Origin: Strobilurus pachycystidiatus
Lineage: Eukaryota > Basidiomycota > Agaricomycetes > Agaricales > Physalacriaceae
NCBI GenBank assembly: GCA_019915135.1
Contig: JAHLMK010000005.1
Location: 1,116,001-1,180,000 of the forward strand
Direction of reading: 5' to 3'
DNA: 64,000 nucleotides
A model generated the notes under the pieces. That model was not told the DNA's origin, searched no databases, and worked only from the letters and a program-made list of their open reading frames with translations. Below are positions 58,209-64,000 of this stretch, piece after piece. The position numbers were made by a program, and so were the translations under genes. Each line of letters opens with the position of its first letter. Position 1 is the stretch's first letter.

Positions 58209-59212
58209 CTAATAACTTGTCATCTCTATGCCGCCTTCGTACTCCAAAACTGTCTCGTCTCGCTCATTCAAAAGATCCTCCTCCTCACGATCCTTCCCAT
58301 CCTTGGTGGTCGGGTTATAATAGTGAACTGACCACGGGCGTGCATAGGCCTGAAACGCGCCCTTGAGTTTGATCCAATCAGCCCAGGTGCAATCAATCGC
58401 ACAAGACATCTGGTCGATGTACTTCGGTTTGTGCAAGTCGAGGGCGACGGTAATGAGATCTTCCTGGGTGTAGATACCCAGTCGGAGGAAGCGAGGTCTC
58501 AGGTGGTCGAGCTCGAGGCGGTGCAGAAAATTAACGACGGGCGCGTGCAGGAACCTTTGGTCGACAGGTGCGACACATCCCTTGGGCATGGCAATATTAC
58601 CAGCCGCAAACCTGGCGGCGCGCGGATTGGGATTCTCCTCGGTGTCTAGGACAAGGGACGTCAGTATTGAAAAGAGTCTGTGATTCGAAGCATACCTTCA
58701 TCGCCCGCGCCATCCTCCAGGAGATAGTTGCTCCTCATGGGGACAATGTCTCGCAGACGGCTGGAAACTCGGCTACAAGAATACTGATCAGTCCATCCGG
58801 ACGCCAGAATAGATTCGGAGACTTACCGCGTACACCCAAGGCTGGTATACATGGTCTCCGTCATCAACTGCCGCAACTTGTGCTTGGCGCGGCCCTTGAT
58901 CTCGCGGTGCGGATGTTCCAACGCTTCTGCGAGGGTGAGGTCGTCGACACCAGAGCGGTTGACAACCTCGGACATGCGAACAGATAGATCAGAATCAGGA
59001 CGGATCGGTGGAGGAGGGAGAGGGTGGTTGGGCTTGGGACGCTTTTTCACCGGACGGTCCGAATCCTCCTCGTCCATGTCCTCATCCTCGTCGTCGTCGT
59101 CGGAAGAAGAACGAGGATGATAAGAGCGAGCGGTGCCGGCGATGAAATCCTCAATGCCCGGACTTGTGAACAACGGGCTGCGTGGCTCGTCGACTTGCGA
59201 GTGCGAAGTCAT
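58209..59212 (-). CDS. Paralogue A of a local three-gene family, function unknown
   Basis: The ATG at 59212 starts MTSHSQVDEPRSPLFTSPGI. An acidic and basic linker follows (SSSDDDDEDEDMDEEDSDRP; VKKRPKPNHPLPPPP). Exon 1 ends near 58827 (donor G|GTAAGT), exon 2 encodes SSRLRDIVPMRSNYLLEDGA, and exon 3 encodes TEENPNPRAARFAAGNIA and the shared domain RFLHAPVVNFLHRLELDHLR, GIYTQEDLITVALDL, TWADWIKLKGAFQAYARPW. An acidic tail closes it. The shared domain matches paralogue B, transcribed divergently next to it. No known family. Confidence 0.65.
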
Positions 59213-59350
59213 GGGGACAAGGTAAGTGGTCGATTGCGATTGCACGTATCTGAAATTTGTATTTATTAGATCAAATCTGGCCGAATAAGCGACGGCTCAC
59301 AATCAAGGACTTCCTTTATCTCCTGGTTCTTCACTACGACATACGTCGAG

Positions 59351-60065
59351 ATGCCAGACGCCTCCGAGTCGAAGGAGACGTCTGCAGACCCCAAGAAGAA
59401 ACAGCCGACCCAAGAGTCTGGCACGCCCGCGCCGTCATCCCCGACGAGTAAGAAAAAGGTCACGCCCCGCTCGCCTCGCTCTCCGCGCGCTCGCATGAGA
59501 GTCGCCGCCGCCCTGACACGAAACGGCGGGAAGGTGCAACAAAAATTGCATTTTCCGGCATCTCCCTGGACCTGTCGTCGGTAAGTGCAGTCAAGCTCTG
59601 GCGAATGATAGCCATTGACATGATCCCTGCCCCAGAGCTGTGGAGACACACATCCGCACCGCCCGCCCTCTGCGCGACAAATATGTGCTTGGTACCGGCT
59701 CTCAGAATGCCCGTAAGTTTCGATGTTTCGCCATATTCAACTTAATCGTACCTGATTTCCTCCCTGCAGATAGAGCCCCAGGCGATCAATTCCAAACGAA
59801 CGACGTTCCCGTCTTCACGAAGCCGCTGGACGACCGCTTCATTCACGACGAAGTCGGCCGCTTCCTCAATGCATACGAACTTTCAACCCTCGAACTCCGG
59901 TTTGCCGATATGGGTATTTATACTCACCAAGATCTTGTCAATCTCGCGATTGACATTCGCACCGACCAGAAGCTTCGACAAAAGTTCAAGGGCGGCCTAG
60001 AGGTTGCCGACGCCGTGTGGCGGAGAATGAAGCACGCGCTGTATTGTTACGCCAAGCCTCTGTAA
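59351..60065 (+). CDS. Paralogue B of a local three-gene family, function unknown
   Basis: Exons 59351..59580, 59636..59712, 59770..60065 join in frame to 200 residues. The N-terminus is Ser/Lys/Pro-rich (KKKVTPRSPRSPRARMRVAA). The C-terminal domain RFIHDEVGRFLNAYELSTLE, LRFADMGIYTHQDLVNLAID, VWRRMKHALYCYAKPL aligns residue by residue with paralogue A (RFLHAPVVNFLHRLELDHLR; GIYTQEDLI; W-K-AFQAYARPW). It is divergent from A with about 140 bp between the starts, suggesting inverted duplication. Confidence 0.7.
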
Positions 60066-60156
60066 TTACAATTTCACGTATCCACGGAATGTTTCTGTCG
60101 AAAAAGTCAAGATAAATCGGTGGGGTAAGATTAAGCCGCAATTCGCAATAACAAAT

Positions 60157-60943
60157 ATGGTTAAAGATTCGAGGAAATTACAGACCTGTCGCGCGATGCC
60201 TCCCTACGGCTCCCCCCCATATCCTGTGATCACGCGAAACTTCTCCTCCAGCATTGATGCCCACCCACCTGAGGGTCGAGTGTTCGAGCACTCTAAAGAG
60301 TACGTCGTGCACACATTCATTGCCCACAGTAAGATAACATACCGGTTTACAGGATTATTCGCCGCCATATGGCCAAGCTCCATCCGAACCGCTTGGAAGG
60401 CGAAACACTGTGTGCCACCAGCGAACTCGAGGCGCGTTTGACGAAAGTCAAGGGCGAATTTATTCTTCCTCGCCTTGTGGACAGCGGCATCGTCTCTGTG
60501 AGCGATTTGCAGCATGTGCAGGATTGGTGCATCGACAGTCTGTACTCGTCGACATTCCGCCAGGCGGTTGGGATCAAAGCCGGTAGTGCCAATTGGAACA
60601 CTATGCAGTACTTCCTCAAACGTCTATCGAATGAGCGTTTAACCCTGTTGCTGGACGAAGAAAGTACGTCTATGTGAATTCAGGGGAGTTGTGTCGATAC
60701 TCACCACTTCATTTTACTGTAGGGGCGCGCCGTCGTCGCGAGCTGGTTGCGAGGGCCAAACAGGACGTCGCTGCGTTCTGGAAGGATTGCTCTACGCTGT
60801 TAAACAGGGCTTACGAGGTCAGGGAAGACCCCCCGCGCAGGAAGATAGTGTATGAGGACTCCTGCATGGGGCGCTGGACGTACCAGTCCGGCTATGCGTC
60901 TGGCAAGATGGACGGTGCCGATGCTCAACTTAGATTAGATTAG
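60157..60943 (+). CDS. Paralogue C (most divergent) of the local family
   Basis: Exons 60157..60299, 60353..60663, 60723..60943 join in frame to 224 residues; the Met at 60196 is an alternative start. The middle part ELEARLTKVKGEFILPRLVD, SGIVSVSDLQHVQDWCIDSL, FRQAVGIKAGSANWNTMQYF follows the same pattern as A and B: a Leu-rich helix, a GI-x5-DL turn, a second helix, then W-x2-M and aromatic positions. A basic extension (ARRRRELVARAKQDVAAF) and a Tyr/Trp-rich tail are specific to C. Similarity is weaker, so family membership is probable, not certain. Confidence 0.6.
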
Positions 60944-61190
60944 TTCGGCTGTGTGCTGGGAATTGATGACACTGGTGTGATGACTGTGCAATCTGCATTC
61001 TTTCCACGGCTCCAACCTTGCTCAGAGCCGTGATGGAGCCTGATGTAGCTCCTGAGCCTCCTGTGTCCTTGCTCGTCCCATGTGGTGCTGCTCATCCCAG
61101 ATGAACACCGGCTTTTTTTCACCCTACTTCCTACCCTCATGGCCGACGCTCCGTCGTGAAATCCTGGTGGCCGCCCCAGAGCGACAAATG
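60944..61190. other. Region upstream of the KDZ transposase exons
   Basis: About 250 bp. It should hold the transposase promoter and probably its first exon with the true start codon. I could not assign either. Confidence 0.35.
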
Positions 61191-64000
61191 TCTTCGTCTC
61201 GAGATCTGGGCCTTCAGCACCCCTTGCGCGCGACCACCTCGTTCACGTTGATGTATCCGGCGAGATTCGGCGCGAGCCGGTCTTCACTCAGCCACCTCCA
61301 CCTCTACCGCAGGATCTTCATGCAGATTACGCAGACTTTCCATTTGGTGTGGAGAGCCTGGGAGGGCCGGAAGATATGCCGGACGGGACGGAGATTTTGG
61401 GGCAGACGCCTGCAGCAGGCGACGAAGATGACGAGGAGGACATCAGTGAGGAGCCCGTACCGGGTACGCGGAAGCGCAAACGATACAACAGTTTGGTACG
61501 CGGTCTTATTTGACGGCAAGGGATTGTGCTAATGGAGCCACCTTCTTTGCAGGACGACGCCATCCAGGAGTGGTTGCCCTGGATGTCAATGTTCAACGAG
61601 GAAGGTACTCGCTATCATGGACTGGCCTCTGTCACCTACAACGCCGCCTGCGCCTCGTGCGACACACCTCTCAGTCGCGATCGCATATGGGTCCCGGTCG
61701 ACTTCGCCAAATATGTCGATCCCACTGGCGACCGCCCAACGTGCGACGAGCTCTTTCGTTGTCTGACTTGCGGAGATTTCCTCGAGTGCGAAGATTGCTG
61801 TCTCAAACGCCACCGCCACTGCCCTGTTCACACCATCAGGGTTTGTCATTGCCTCCATCGATATCCTCCTACTTAGCGACTGACCATGTTTCCAGGTGTG
61901 GAGGAATTTCTCCTGGGAGCGTACGAACCTGCGCGCTCTGCGGCTCATTTACCAACTTGGGCACCACGGCGGGAAATGTCGCGCTCCAGAGTCCTCCGTC
62001 CGCGACATCACCGTGATGCACAACAACGGTATCCACGTCGTCACCTGCCGTTTTTGTGCGTGTGCAGACTCTTTGCAGCAACATCCCTGGCAGCAACTAC
62101 TACGCGCTGGATGGTACCCGGCGACAACACACACTCCTCAGACTTGCGCGACCATCGAGGTTCTCAACCAATATCGGCGGCTCAAGGTTGTTGCGACGGT
62201 GAATGTACGCGACTTCGTGACCGTCCTCGAGGCCATGACAGATCCTCTTGGCGTCGATAAAGTCCCGGACCGATATAAACAGTTTTTGCGCATGTCGAGG
62301 CAATGGGCCTTTCTCAAACGGGTGAGGCGCTCGGGAGTCAATTACGACGCAGGGGGTCTCACGGACGCACCGGATGGCGCGGTAGCTGTCAAATGTTGGG
62401 CGTGTCCGCGGGTGGGTGTGAATCTACCCGAGAAATGGGAGGACGTCGCTCGGGAGCATCGGTGAGTAGCTCGGTCCGCAACGAGTTAGCATGAACTGAT
62501 ATCTACTGTTAGATACCTCTACCGGGCGACGTTGTCGGCTGACGCCAACTTCAAAATGTCTTGCAAGATGCGTGCTTCCTCTCGGGTCGACCTTCCGCTG
62601 TATTCGGGTTTGGGCGTCCAAATGCCTTTAGAGCAATACCACAATTGGCTACGAAGCTATATCACCGAAGAAGAGGTAACGTCTCACGTACATGGGTCTC
62701 GAAATGGCTTGGTTAACACTTTTCAAAGGTCTCAAGCTGCATCGCATTCGCCGCGCTCATGCAGAAAGATACACGATTCTCCGTTGGACTGCGATGGGCC
62801 GGCGTGCTAGGCGTCATCTGTGCGCGACACGAGATAATGATGGGACTGGGCGATCTGGAGAAGGGCGAGAGGTGCGTCAAGTTCTGATGTTCTCAATGCC
62901 CCATTGTTCACTGAATTTATGGCCCAGGTATAAGAACACAGATTTTGTTCTGTATTGGTTGCTGGCACGTATGGGCCTGAAGGAGGTGACCATCACGTAC
63001 GATATTGCCTGCCAGTACCGGAAAAACTTCCACGAACGCATCAAAGCTTTGCCTGAGTGTTTGAAGCAGCTCGACCTTCCCGATATTACGTGGGGACTCC
63101 CAGTCTGGCACGGCAACGTGCACAACATCGACTGCGAGACGGCGGAATCCCTGAAATATCAACCGGGCGTGGGGAAGACGGATGGTGAAGGGATCGAGCG
63201 AGTGTGGTCGGTATTCAATCCAATGTCTTACATGACCAAGGAGGAGCAGCCAGGTGCACGGCACGACGATCTGGAGGATAAGGCGGACCAGCACAATTAT
63301 ACGAAGAATATCAAGCTCGGTGAGTTATGTTGCATCTCGGCGATTATGAGAGTACTGACAATTTTTGACCAGGTCACACACTTTTGCGCCGTTTACGAAT
63401 CGCCCTAGAGGAGCGTCGAGTCCAACTCGAGGCTTTCGCCAACGTCAGCGACACATTGGAGGCGGATCTTCGAGAGGAATGGGAGGCGATGATTCGGGAT
63501 TGGCTCGCGGACAGGCGTAAGCCAAATCCGTATGCGCCATCGAAACAAGGTAAGAGTTTATTTGCAATGCGCGGTATTACGGACTAATATATCTTTTCCA
63601 GTGTCTATGACGGAGGAGCAAGTCCGCCTCCAACTTCGCAAGGAGGAAGCGGCGGAAGAGAGGAACGAGCGCGACGACGCAGAGGCAGCGAGCGAAGCGG
63701 AGGAGGAAGAGGAGGAACGGATGGCGGATCTGGCTGCAAAGGAAGGAGGGACTACGGGCCCATCCACCAGGACCAAGACCTCAGAGAGGCGTGCGGCGCA
63801 GGCGGAACCCACTCGTGTCAGTCTGACTGGATTCATTATCCTAGGGTTACGCGTTGAGGACGACCAGTAAGTGTCAATAATTGTCTTTGGTGCGGCTCAG
63901 CTGGCTGACAGTACGTAGACGACGCATTCGCCGCGAGAAAACTGCGCATATGACAACGGACGCTCAAAGTAAGCTCGTGGAGCGGCGGCGGACGGTCTTC
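61191..64000 (+). mobile_element. KDZ-family DDE transposase with CxC2 zinc-finger region, cut by right edge
   Basis: DNA cut-and-paste transposase of the Kyakuja-Dileera-Zisupton group. Exons seen: to 61497 (ARDHLVHVDVSGEIRREPVF; KRKRYNSL), from 61554 (DDAIQEWLPWMSMFNEEGTR), 61895..62462, from 62514, about 62732 to 62874, 62931..63320, and more to the edge. The CxC2 part has ordered cysteines: ACASCDTPL, FRCLTCGDFLECEDCCLKRH. A core with the expected acidic triad follows: SADANFKMSC (first Asp), VTITYDIACQYRKNF (second Asp) and GVGKTDGEGIERVWS (Glu). WGLPVWHGNVHNIDC lies between the latter two. After the core come an acidic coiled coil and KTSERRAAQAEP. No stop or frameshift is seen in the assembled part. 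The start codon lies in an unresolved upstream exon, and no terminal inverted repeats can be tested inside this window. Confidence 0.88.

Noticed and set aside
1..64000. tRNA, rRNA and CRISPR features
   Set aside because: I noticed no cloverleaf with conserved A/B boxes, no rRNA-like stretch and no regularly spaced short repeats with unique spacers. Reading by eye cannot exclude a single tRNA gene.

Overview
The window is nuclear DNA of a filamentous basidiomycete, most likely an Agaricomycete. The evidence is dense coding on both strands, many 45-65 nt GT-AG introns, fungal protein families (ATG4, PMT2, TPS1, VPS1, basidiomycete F-box proteins) and a transposon repertoire typical of mushrooms (Helitron, KDZ, TET/JBP-type oxygenase). 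I see no rRNA, tRNA, CRISPR or prokaryotic operon structure.

Left part (1 to about 33.7 kb) is a conserved housekeeping block. In order: ATG4 (-, cut by the left edge); mitoribosomal mS29 (+); SmD1 (+); a Maf-type nucleotide pyrophosphatase (+); mitoribosomal uS10m (-); mitochondrial MetRS (-); eIF2-gamma (-); two F-box-like proteins (-); an RBM25-type splicing factor (-); a cytochrome P450 (-); cytosolic LysRS (-); trehalose-6-phosphate synthase (-); the dynamin-like GTPase VPS1 (-); a multi-pass membrane protein (+); protein O-mannosyltransferase PMT2 (+); and a small unknown protein (+). Translation and RNA processing are over-represented: mS29, uS10m, mMetRS, eIF2-gamma, LysRS, SmD1 and RBM25 lie within about 23 kb.

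Middle (33.7 to 42.7 kb) is a tandem-repeat patch (unit about 155 bp) followed by a very large, intronless, AT-rich Helitron ORF of 2433 codons on the minus strand. It carries a DUF6570-like Cys module, a Rep/HUH module, a PIF1 helicase and an unusual C-terminal cysteine-protease-like domain.

Right part (42.7 to 64 kb) is an accessory region organised around KDZ-type transposon biology. It holds an apparently intact TET/JBP-like 2OG-Fe(II) DNA oxygenase (-); a zinc-cluster/coiled-coil protein just upstream of it (-); a decayed SGNH esterase (+); a Ulp1/C48-like protein with two catalytic residues substituted (-); a Trp-rich protein of a mushroom-expanded type (-); two proteins with RNase H1-N-terminal (Cauli_VI-like) domains (+); an unknown coiled-coil protein (-); a cluster of three divergent paralogues (-,+,+); and a CxC2 zinc-finger KDZ transposase running off the right edge (+). 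Co-location of a TET/JBP oxygenase and a KDZ transposase fits the known association of these families in mushroom genomes. The other genes between them are candidate cargo or partners; that is inference.

Exon joints were worked out by hand from splice sites and frame. Where a start or joint could not be fixed, the entry says so.
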